Shown: piece after piece, positions 1 through 4,717 of the stretch
Layout of the letters: each line of letters begins with the position of its first letter
Position numbering within the stretch: the first letter of the stretch is position 1
Origin: Clostridia bacterium
GTDB taxonomy: Bacteria; Bacillota; Clostridia; Christensenellales; Aristaeellaceae
Assembly (NCBI GenBank): GCA_017537105.1
Contig: JAFWBZ010000205.1
Location: 1 to 5,352 of the forward strand
Direction: 5' to 3'
DNA: 5,352 bases
Program-made: the position numbers and the translations under genes
The notes under the pieces: generated by a model
Databases searched by the model: none
What the model was told of the DNA's origin: nothing
The model's input: only the letters and a program-made list of their open reading frames with translations

Positions 1-18
1 ATTGAACATCTTTTCCAT
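1..18 (-). CDS. 5' end of a divergently transcribed gene (partial, unidentified)
   Basis: Read on the minus strand, an ATG at 18-16 opens a frame encoding M-E-K-M-F-N before the window ends. It is preceded by a near-perfect ribosome binding site, GAGGAGGTG (complement of 25-33), with 6 bases between it and the ATG. No other start in this corner has such a site, so a real gene start is likely even though only six codons are visible. Its product cannot be named from six residues. Its divergent position next to a PTS EIIB gene makes a related function (for example a missing PTS subunit or a sugar-phosphate enzyme) possible, but that is only a guess from context. Confidence 0.6.
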
Positions 19-24
19 GCCGAA

Positions 25-53
25 CACCTCCTCATAGCTCTTCTTGCTATGGT
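25..53 (-). promoter_or_regulatory. Ribosome binding site and adjoining inverted repeat of the divergent gene
   Basis: The ribosome binding site (complement of 25-33) abuts a perfect 6-base inverted repeat, CATAGC at 33-38 and GCTATG at 46-51, separated by 7 bases. In the minus-strand transcript this would form a small hairpin directly upstream of the ribosome binding site. As DNA it would be a 19-bp dyad suitable for a dimeric repressor. The A/T-rich stretch just upstream (complement of 53-62, GAATAATAAA) resembles a -10 region, but no convincing -35 lies at the right distance. Confidence 0.4.
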
Positions 54-151
54 TTATTATTCGACATGACTGCCCAGTTTTCCTTTTGGAATTTTATGTT
101 AATTTGTGAATGGACTGAACAGTTACCCAAGAAGTAAGGAAAGACTGCCAT

Positions 152-180
152 TGGAGGGGCCGGCATGTCCGGCTCCTCCG
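152..180 (+). promoter_or_regulatory. Strong hairpin in the leader of the EIIB operon
   Basis: The arms at 153-163 and 169-179 are complementary over 11 positions, with a single G-U wobble and a 5-base loop (CATGT). A T-G wobble can extend the stem by one pair. The stem is very GC-rich and lies 33 bases upstream of the EIIB start. No T-run follows it (the next bases are CGACCCATTTGC), so it is not a classic intrinsic terminator. It may be a transcript-stabilising element, an attenuator part, or a protein binding site. The EIIB ribosome binding site (197-202) lies outside the stem. Confidence 0.5.
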
Positions 181-212
181 CGACCCATTTGCATGGAAAG
201 GAACAGAATACA

Positions 213-521
213 ATGTCTAAGCTCGACAACAAGAAGTTTATGGTTTGCTGCGCGAACGGCGCTGGCTCCTCCCTGATGATGAAGATGACGCTGCAGAAGG
301 TGCTGACCAAGCTGTCCATCAAGCCTGCGACGATCCATCACTGCTCCCTGTCCGAAGGCAAGTCCGCCGCACCGAACTATGATATCGTGCTCTGCGCGCG
401 CAACTTCGCCAACATGTTCGCGGACGCCCAGAAGAAGGGCACCACCGTCATCGGCCTGAAGAACATCATGTCTGCGCCGGAGATGGAGGCTGCGATGAAG
501 GAAGCCGGTCTGCTGGACTGA
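213..521 (+). CDS. PTS sugar transporter subunit EIIB (ascorbate/galactitol/lactose-like fold)
   Basis: This 102-residue protein is a stand-alone EIIB domain. In a PTS, EIIB accepts phosphate from EIIA on a cysteine and passes it to the sugar entering through membrane subunit EIIC. It acts in the cytoplasm at the inner face of the membrane. Residues 9-25 show the signature: a short beta strand, then C-A-N-G-A-G-S-S followed by L-M-M-K-M. Cys13 is the expected phosphocysteine, in the loop aligned with C-G-N-G-Q-G-S-S of UlaB-type proteins; Cys12 is an extra adjacent cysteine. Length matches the family (about 90-105). The ATG at 213 is chosen because AAAGGA (197-202) lies 10 bases upstream; the in-frame ATG at 165 sits in a hairpin loop without a ribosome binding site. 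It is first in the operon, 69 bases before the HAD gene. No EIIA or EIIC is present in the window and the substrate is unknown. Confidence 0.88.
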   Translation: MSKLDNKKFMVCCANGAGSSLMMKMTLQKVLTKLSIKPATIHHCSLSEGKSAAPNYDIVLCARNFANMFADAQKKGTTVIGLKNIMSAPEMEAAMKEAGLLD

Positions 522-530
522 CGGACCGGC
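504..530 (+). promoter_or_regulatory. Weak inverted repeat across the EIIB stop codon
   Basis: GCCGGTC (504-510) and GACCGGC (524-530) pair over 7 bases around a 13-base loop holding the EIIB stop codon. A moderately T-rich stretch (531-546) follows but there is no true T-run. It may be a partial terminator or a processing hairpin lowering expression of the next genes relative to EIIB. It could also be a chance repeat in GC-rich DNA. Confidence 0.25.
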
Positions 531-590
531 CTTCGATTTCGCTTTGATCCGCCGACAGATTTGCGATTGCCCGGACAAAGGAGTGGCGCG

Positions 591-1283
591 ATGTTGAAGG
601 CAGCGATTTTCGACGTCGACAACACGCTGTACGACTACGATGCGGCGCACGCGCCGGCCTACCGCGCGCTCTCTGCATTCGCCTGTGAGAAGCTCTCGCT
701 GACGCAGGAGGCGTTTGACGAGCTGCACGCTGCCGCGAGTCGGATGCTGGAAGCGCATTCCGGTGGGCATTGTGCCGCCATCCACAATCGCCTGATTCGC
801 TATCAGCTGATGCTGGAGTCCCTCGGACAGCCGATTGCCCTCGCGCCCGCGATGGCGGAGCTGTACTGGGGCACGCTGCTTCGGCAGATGCGAGCCTGTC
901 CCGGGGCACGCGAGTCGCTTGCCCGCATCAAGGCGCTGGGGCTGACGGTTGGAATCGGCACCAACATGACCGCCGACTGGCAGTTTTCCAAGCTGGAGCG
1001 GCTGGGACTTCTTCCTTATATCGACTTCATGGTCAGCAGCGAAGAGGCCGGTGCGGAAAAGCCGGACAGGCGGCTGTTCGACCTGTGCGTGAAGAAGGCC
1101 GGATGCGATGCCGGGGAATGTGCGTTCATCGGCGACAGCCTGAAGGGCGATGTGCTCGGCGCGCGGAACGCAGGCCTGCGTCCTGTGTGGCTCTGCCAGG
1201 GGTCGAAGGCGGATACAGCGCCTTCCGGGGTGCTCTGCGTGCAGTCGCTCGATACGCTGCCCGAACTGCTCGCGTCACTTTGA
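591..1283 (+). CDS. HAD-family hydrolase (subfamily IA), probable small-molecule phosphatase
   Basis: This 230-residue protein carries all four haloacid dehalogenase motifs. Motif I is F-D-V-D-N-T-L, with the nucleophile Asp8 and acid/base Asp10. Motif II is Thr124 in G-I-G-T-N. Motif III is Lys157 in A-E-K-P-D. Motif IV is I-G-D-S-L-K-G-D, with Asp182 and Asp187 for magnesium. The helical insert between motif I and motif II is the C1 cap of subfamily IA, as in YjjG-type nucleotidases and phosphoglycolate or sugar-phosphate phosphatases. The Asp10 pattern favours a phosphatase over a dehalogenase. The ATG at 591 has AAAGGAG (577-583) 7 bases upstream; an upstream TTG at 561 has no such site. 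It lies between EIIB and the regulator, 19 bases before the latter, so it probably removes phosphate from an intermediate or toxic sugar phosphate of this PTS route. The substrate cannot be read from sequence. Confidence 0.88.
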   Translation: MLKAAIFDVDNTLYDYDAAHAPAYRALSAFACEKLSLTQEAFDELHAAASRMLEAHSGGHCAAIHNRLIRYQLMLESLGQPIALAPAMAELYWGTLLRQMRACPGARESLARIKALGLTVGIGTNMTADWQFSKLERLGLLPYIDFMVSSEEAGAEKPDRRLFDLCVKKAGCDAGECAFIGDSLKGDVLGARNAGLRPVWLCQGSKADTAPSGVLCVQSLDTLPELLASL

Positions 1284-1302
1284 GCCAAAGGAGTCTGGAC
1301 CC

Positions 1303-2088
1303 ATGAAACGAGATCGCCAGTCAGTGAATCTTCGGCACGCAGAAATGCTTGCGCTGATCCGGGAACGGCAGGAGGTCTTGGTTGAGGAGCTCGGCCGCAC
1401 CTTCGGCATTTCCACCATGACCGTCCGCAGGGATTTGCAGGCGCTGGAGGAGCAGGGAAAGATCAGCAGGTTTCACGGCGGCGCGACCGTGGACGTGCGC
1501 GCGGTGGCCGCAGAAGAAAAGGACGGCGTTGCGCAGGCACGACAGATGATCGCGCGACGCGCGGCGATGCTCGTGAAGAGTGGGGAGAGCATTCTGATCA
1601 ACGGAAGTAACACCGCCCTGGCCCTTCTGGATTATCTGGAGGGGAAGTCGGTCAGCGTATTCACCAACAACGGCATGGCCGTGGGGCACAGGTATCCCGC
1701 GGGGATTGACATTCAGCTCTCCGGAGGGACGCTCCGGGGAACGAATCACATCCTGACCGGGGATCTGACGATGCTGAACCTGATGAATGTTCACGCCGGG
1801 ATGGCATTTCTCGGCTGCGCGGGCATCTCCCCGGACGGGGAGATCCTGTGCGGCATTCCTTCGGAGCTCGGCATCAACGAGACGATGATCGAACACGCGG
1901 ATTCGTATTTTATCCTCGCGGACTACACCAAGATCGGAAAAGCCGGCACCTATGCCAGCTTTCATCTGGAAAAGAAGGGCTGCGTCATCACCGATGGACG
2001 CGCCCCGCAGGACGTGCTGGATCAGCTTCGCGCCATCGGCATGCAGGTGATCCAGGCCCGAAGTGCGGACTTTCCGGATGTCAGATAA
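1303..2088 (+). CDS. DeoR-family transcriptional regulator
   Basis: At 261 residues this has the usual DeoR-family length and layout. The N-terminal winged helix-turn-helix spans about residues 11-62: L-V-E-E-L-G-R-T-F-G-I-S-T-M-T-V-R-R-D-L holds the recognition helix, and the wing ends in F-H-G-G-A (57-61). The C-terminal sensor domain (about 75-255) has family landmarks: L-I-N-G-S-N-T (98-104), F-T-N-N, S-G-G-T-L-R, F-L-G-C-A-G-I and D-Y-T-K-I-G-K (207-213). DeoR proteins usually repress sugar operons and are released by a phosphorylated sugar. The ATG at 1303 has AAAGGAG (1287-1293) 9 bases upstream; the longer frame opening at 1150 lies inside the HAD gene and is discounted. It probably controls its own operon and perhaps the divergent gene. 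The effector is unknown; GatR-, FruR- and UlaR-like roles are all possible. Confidence 0.9.
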   Translation: MKRDRQSVNLRHAEMLALIRERQEVLVEELGRTFGISTMTVRRDLQALEEQGKISRFHGGATVDVRAVAAEEKDGVAQARQMIARRAAMLVKSGESILINGSNTALALLDYLEGKSVSVFTNNGMAVGHRYPAGIDIQLSGGTLRGTNHILTGDLTMLNLMNVHAGMAFLGCAGISPDGEILCGIPSELGINETMIEHADSYFILADYTKIGKAGTYASFHLEKKGCVITDGRAPQDVLDQLRAIGMQVIQARSADFPDVR

Positions 2089-2135
2089 CATTACAATCCC
2101 AGAACAAGGACCACAGAAAAGGAGCGTAACGATTC

Positions 2136-2396
2136 ATGAAGCAGTTCTCTTACGTCATCAAGGATGAACTCGGCATTCACGCCCGTCCCGCCGGCCTGCT
2201 GGCCAAGAAGGCCAAGAGCTATGCGGATACCGCAGTCACCATCACCGCGAACGGCAAGACCGTCAACCTCGGCCAGCTGATGAAGCTGATGGCCCTGGGC
2301 GTAAAGCAGGGTACGGAAGTCACCATCACCTGCGATGGCGCTGCTGAAGACGAGGCCTGCGCGGGCCTGAAGGCTTTCCTTGAGGAGAACCTGTAA
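2136..2396 (+). CDS. HPr-family phosphocarrier lacking the Ser46 regulatory site
   Basis: This 86-residue protein is a full-length HPr. It carries phosphate from enzyme I to EIIA proteins in the cytoplasm. The active site G-I-H-A-R-P-A is intact, with His15, Arg17 and Pro18. The second signature region reads K-T-V-N-L-G-Q-L-M-K-L-M-A-L-G (41-55). Firmicute HPr normally has K-S-I-M there, with Ser46 phosphorylated by HPr kinase; aligning N-G-K-T-V-N-L places Gln47 at that site, with no serine next to it. Unlike Crh, which keeps Ser46 but loses His15, this protein keeps the histidine. It is probably a specialised paralogue serving this operon rather than the general housekeeping HPr. The start has AAAAGGAG (2117-2124) 11 bases upstream, a slightly long gap. 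It is last in the operon, 47 bases after the regulator and just before a terminator. Confidence 0.92.
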   Translation: MKQFSYVIKDELGIHARPAGLLAKKAKSYADTAVTITANGKTVNLGQLMKLMALGVKQGTEVTITCDGAAEDEACAGLKAFLEENL

Positions 2397-2412
2397 TTCT
2401 GCTGGATGCCAC

Positions 2413-2451
2413 CGAGAGCCGACCCATCGCGGGCCGGCTCTCGCGTTTTTT
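2413..2451 (+). terminator. Rho-independent terminator after the PTS operon
   Basis: A perfect 9-bp stem, CGAGAGCCG (2413-2421) with CGGCTCTCG (2435-2443), is extended inside by CCC/GGG across one A-C mismatch and closed by a 5-base loop. CG and six T residues (2446-2451) follow directly. It lies 17 bases after the HPr stop codon and should end the EIIB-HAD-DeoR-HPr transcript, separating it from the phosphofructokinase gene. Confidence 0.93.
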
Positions 2452-2482
2452 GGCGGGAGCCACCGATATCCATTTCGATTCC

Positions 2483-2511
2483 TTGACGCGCATTGGACGC
2501 TCAAATAAACT
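2483..2511 (+). promoter_or_regulatory. Upstream candidate promoter of the phosphofructokinase gene
   Basis: TTGACG (2483-2488) matches the sigma-A -35 consensus at five of six positions. It is 17 bases from TAAACT (2506-2511), which matches the -10 at four of six. It lies after the terminator and immediately upstream of a second, better promoter, suggesting tandem starts. A short imperfect dyad (TTGA...TCAA) overlaps it. Confidence 0.45.
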
Positions 2512-2516
2512 CCCCA

Positions 2517-2545
2517 TTGATTCTTTGCGAAAATCCTGTTATAAT
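2517..2545 (+). promoter_or_regulatory. Main promoter of the phosphofructokinase gene
   Basis: TTGATT (2517-2522) is followed after exactly 17 bases by a perfect TATAAT (2540-2545), preceded by TG in the extended -10 position (2537-2538). Transcription would start near 2552, giving a leader of about 57 bases before the ATG at 2609. This is a sigma-A type promoter expected to be strong. Confidence 0.85.
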
Positions 2546-2608
2546 CGTTTCCAGGAGATGCCATTGCCGGGAATCGTTGAAACGGCGTGGAAGGAAAGGA
2601 AGGATACG

Positions 2609-3601
2609 ATGGAGAAGCAATTCAAGCGCATCGGCGTTTTGACCAGCGGCGGAGACGCGCCGGGTATGAACGCTGCGGTGCGTGCTGTGGCGCGCACGGC
2701 GATCGCCAGCGGCATGGAGTGCATCGGCATTCGCAGGGGCTGGCAGGGCCTGATCACCAGTGACTTTACGATGCTCGACGCGGCCAGCGTGGGACACATC
2801 CTCTCCCGCGGCGGCACGATACTCTACACGGCGCGCAGCGAGGAGTTCATGAGCGAGAAGGGCCGGAAGCGCGCGGTTTCCACCTGCAAGATGCTGGGCC
2901 TGGACGGCGTGGTGGCCATCGGCGGAGACGGCACCTTCCGCGGCGCGCTGGAGCTCTCGCGGCTGGGCATTCCCGTGGTGGGCGTTCCGGCGACCATCGA
3001 CAACGACATCGGCTGCACCAACTACACCATCGGCTTCGACACCGCCTGCAACACCGCCATCGACTGCATCGACCGGCTGCGCGACACCATGCAGTCCCAC
3101 GAGCGCTGCTCCGTGGTAGAGGTCATGGGGCGCAACGCGGGCTTCCTGGCCCTGTACGTCGGCATTGCCATCGGCGCCACGGCGGTGCTGGTGCCGGAGC
3201 GCGAGCTGGATTTCGAGCACGACGTGGTGGAGCGCATTCGCAACGCCCGGCTGGCCGGCAGCACCCACTTCATGATCGTGGTGGCCGAGGGCGTGGGCAG
3301 CGCGGTGGAGATTGGCAAGCGCATCGAGGAGGCCATCGGCATACAGCCCCGCGTGACCGTGCTGGGCCACATCCAGCGCGGCGGCTCGCCCAATGCCCGT
3401 GACCGCGAGACCGCGACGCGCATGGGCTACTTCGTCGTGAAGGCCATGCGCGAGGGGCGCTACAACTGCATCATCGGCACCCGTGGCGGCGATATCGTGG
3501 AGACGCCCATCGAAGAGGCGCTGGCGATGAAGAAGCACCTGCAGATGGATCGCTACCAGGTGCTGGAGACCGTGAGCCTCGCCATGACGATACCCCGCTG
3601 A
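2609..3601 (+). CDS. pfkA: 6-phosphofructokinase (ATP-type PfkA)
   Basis: This 330-residue cytoplasmic enzyme phosphorylates fructose 6-phosphate to fructose 1,6-bisphosphate, the committed step of glycolysis. The N-terminal nucleotide loop is T-S-G-G-D-A-P-G-M-N (12-21). G-G-D-G-T (105-109) has Gly at the ATP-type position (E. coli Gly104). P-A-T-I-D-N-D (127-133) holds the catalytic base Asp131. M-G-R (173-175), Glu227 and G-H-I-Q-R-G-G-S-P (His254, Arg257) bind the sugar phosphate. Length is close to E. coli PfkA (320). Two oddities: Ala128 replaces the usual Gly124, and effector-site residues Arg54, Glu187, Lys211 and Lys213 of E. coli align with Ala58, Thr191, Ala216 and Ser218. The ATG at 2609 fits the family N terminus and follows AAGGAAAGGAAGGA; the frame extends upstream but only through promoter sequence. 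It is transcribed from its own promoters. No terminator is seen after it, so read-through to the epimerase is possible. Confidence 0.93.
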   Translation: MEKQFKRIGVLTSGGDAPGMNAAVRAVARTAIASGMECIGIRRGWQGLITSDFTMLDAASVGHILSRGGTILYTARSEEFMSEKGRKRAVSTCKMLGLDGVVAIGGDGTFRGALELSRLGIPVVGVPATIDNDIGCTNYTIGFDTACNTAIDCIDRLRDTMQSHERCSVVEVMGRNAGFLALYVGIAIGATAVLVPERELDFEHDVVERIRNARLAGSTHFMIVVAEGVGSAVEIGKRIEEAIGIQPRVTVLGHIQRGGSPNARDRETATRMGYFVVKAMREGRYNCIIGTRGGDIVETPIEEALAMKKHLQMDRYQVLETVSLAMTIPR

Positions 3602-3633
3602 AGGACAACGCAGAGAATTTGCGCTCGCTGGTG

Positions 3634-3662
3634 TTGACGGCGTTTTGCGGGCGTGGTAAAAT
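3634..3662 (+). promoter_or_regulatory. Promoter of the epimerase-deoC unit
   Basis: TTGACG (3634-3639, five of six matches) is separated by 17 bases from TAAAAT (3657-3662, five of six), with TG at 3654-3655 as an extended -10 element. Transcription would begin near 3669, leaving a leader of about 110 bases before the epimerase start. It lies 32 bases after the phosphofructokinase stop codon. Confidence 0.8.
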
Positions 3663-3679
3663 AAAAGGAGCGGACTGGT

Positions 3680-3736
3680 TCCTGTCGCGGTTGAGGCGAA
3701 AGGACGACCTTGTGCGATGTTTGATGCGCGACGGGA
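3680..3736 (+). promoter_or_regulatory. Structured leader RNA upstream of the epimerase gene
   Basis: Positions 3680-3689 can pair with 3727-3736 over 10 bp, counting one U-G wobble (TCCTGTCGCG against CGCGACGGGA). The 37 bases enclosed hold a smaller hairpin, AAGG-ACGA-CCTT, whose stem extends by GCG/TGC across one mismatch. All of it lies in the predicted leader of about 110 bases. It does not match any riboswitch class I recognise and no T-run follows, so any control would more likely act on translation or RNA stability. Chance folding of GC-rich RNA cannot be excluded. Confidence 0.35.
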
Positions 3737-3779
3737 CGGAGAGAAGGATTGGGACCACTGGAATAAAGGAGTTGTGCAA

Positions 3780-4652
3780 ATGAAGTACGGGATCTATTAT
3801 GCCTACTGGGAGCAGGAGTGGAGTGCGGATTACAAGCCCTACATCGAGAAGGTGGCCAAGCTCGGCTTTGACTGCCTGGAGATCGCGTGTACGCCCGTGG
3901 TGAACTACACCCGGCAGGAGATGCTCGATCTCAAGCAGTGCGCGAAGGACAACGGCATCTTCCTGACCGCCGGTCACGGCCCCAACGCCCGCCAGAATCT
4001 GGCCAGCGCCGACCCGGAGATCGCGAAGGGCGCCCGCGCCTTCTACACGGATCTGCTGAAGCGCCTGGAGCTCATGGACATTCACACCATCGGCGGCGGC
4101 ATCTACAGCTATTGGCCGGTGGACTATTCCAAGCCCATCGACAAGCCCGGCGACTGGGCGCGCTCCGTGGCAGGCGTGCGCGAGATGGGCAAGGTGGCCC
4201 AGGACTGCGGCGTCGACTACTGCCTGGAGGTGCTCAACCGCTTCGAGGGCTATCTGCTGAACACCTCGGAAGAGGCGGTGCAGTTCGTCAGGGAAGTGGA
4301 TTGCCCGGCGGTCAAGGTGATGCTGGACACCTTCCACATGAACATCGAGGAGGACTCCATCGGCGACGCCATTCGCACGGCTGGCCCGCTGCTGGGGCAC
4401 TTCCACACTGGCGAGTGCAACCGCCGTGTGCCCGGCAAGGGGCGCACGCCCTGGCGGGAGATCGGCTACGCGCTGCGGGACATCGGCTATGACAAGAACG
4501 TGGTCATGGAGCCCTTTGTCCGCATGGGCGGCACCGTGGGCAGCGACATCAAGATCTGGCACGACATTTCCCGCGGCGCCACTGAAGCGGAGCTGGACCG
4601 CGACGCGGCGGAGTCCGTGAAGTTTGAGCGCTATATGCTCGAAAACCTGTAA
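3780..4652 (+). CDS. Ketose 3-epimerase of the D-psicose (D-allulose)/D-tagatose 3-epimerase family
   Basis: This 290-residue TIM-barrel enzyme should invert carbon 3 of free ketohexoses, for example fructose to allulose or tagatose to sorbose, in the cytoplasm. The metal ligands are all present at the positions known from clostridial D-psicose 3-epimerase: Glu150, Asp183, His209 and Glu244, with the substrate residues Glu156, His186 and Arg215. The N terminus M-K-Y-G-I-Y-Y-A-Y-W-E-Q-E-W and the blocks L-D-T-F-H-M-N-I-E-E-D and E-P-F-V-R-M-G-G-T-V-G-S closely resemble, from memory, the Clostridium cellulolyticum enzyme (293 residues). The ATG at 3780 has AAAGGAG (3765-3771) 8 bases upstream; an in-frame ATG at 3717 would add 21 residues absent from the family. 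It is followed 65 bases later by deoC and probably shares its transcript. The exact sugar preference (allulose, tagatose, ribulose) cannot be settled from sequence. Confidence 0.92.
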   Translation: MKYGIYYAYWEQEWSADYKPYIEKVAKLGFDCLEIACTPVVNYTRQEMLDLKQCAKDNGIFLTAGHGPNARQNLASADPEIAKGARAFYTDLLKRLELMDIHTIGGGIYSYWPVDYSKPIDKPGDWARSVAGVREMGKVAQDCGVDYCLEVLNRFEGYLLNTSEEAVQFVREVDCPAVKVMLDTFHMNIEEDSIGDAIRTAGPLLGHFHTGECNRRVPGKGRTPWREIGYALRDIGYDKNVVMEPFVRMGGTVGSDIKIWHDISRGATEAELDRDAAESVKFERYMLENL

Positions 4653-4661
4653 GCCCGTTTC

Positions 4662-4688
4662 GCCGGGATGGCCGCGCGTGATCCCGGC
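4662..4688 (+). promoter_or_regulatory. Intercistronic hairpin between the epimerase and deoC
   Basis: GCCGGGAT (4662-4669) and ATCCCGGC (4681-4688) form a perfect 8-bp stem with an 11-base loop, 9 bases after the epimerase stop codon. No T-run follows (CGGCAATATATC), so full termination is unlikely. It may protect the upstream message from 3' decay or tune deoC expression. Confidence 0.4.
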
Positions 4689-4717
4689 CGGCAATATATC
4701 AAAAGGAGAGATGAAAC

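Larger units (their letters stand above)
19..212. other. Divergent intergenic region
   Basis: This 194-base region separates the minus-strand gene from the EIIB operon and must hold control elements for both. It is clearly more A/T-rich between about 50 and 140 than the surrounding genes. Besides the dyad at 33-51 and the hairpin at 152-180, there is a short palindromic site ACTG-AA-CAGT at 114-123 and a 7-base direct repeat GACTGCC at 68-74 and 143-149. I could not find a pair of good -35 and -10 hexamers for the plus-strand operon. Candidates such as TATGTT (95-100) lack a partner. Control by a DeoR-type regulator is plausible given the gene downstream, but no operator can be assigned. Confidence 0.5.

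Noticed and set aside
68..149. Direct repeat GACTGCC (68-74 and 143-149) as paired operators
   Set aside because: Only seven bases, 75 apart, with different flanks. It is within chance expectation, so I mention it only in the intergenic entry.
165..212. N-terminal extension of the EIIB protein from an in-frame ATG at 165
   Set aside because: The ATG lies in the loop of a strong hairpin and has no ribosome binding site. The extra 16 residues are not family-like, and the ATG at 213 has AAAGGA at good spacing.
19..212. Sigma-54 promoter in the divergent region
   Set aside because: PTS operons in Firmicutes are sometimes sigma-54 controlled, so I looked for TGGCAC-N5-TTGC on both strands and found no acceptable match.
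770..1306. Plus-strand 178-codon frame inside the HAD gene
   Set aside because: Out-of-frame shadow with low-complexity Arg/Ala/Gly content; the HAD frame has all four catalytic motifs.
2501..3538. Long minus-strand open frame opposite the phosphofructokinase gene (345 codons)
   Set aside because: Rich in His, Ala, Val and Arg with no recognisable motif. It is the mirror of a GC-rich coding sequence whose plus-strand product is certain.
3602..3633. Terminator after the phosphofructokinase gene
   Set aside because: Only a 4-bp repeat (CGCA/TGCG) and no T-run, so there is no support for termination here.
3717..3779. Upstream in-frame ATG that would lengthen the epimerase by 21 residues
   Set aside because: The family begins at M-K-(Y/H)-G, and the ATG at 3780 has AAAGGAG 8 bases upstream. 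The extension overlaps the leader stem.
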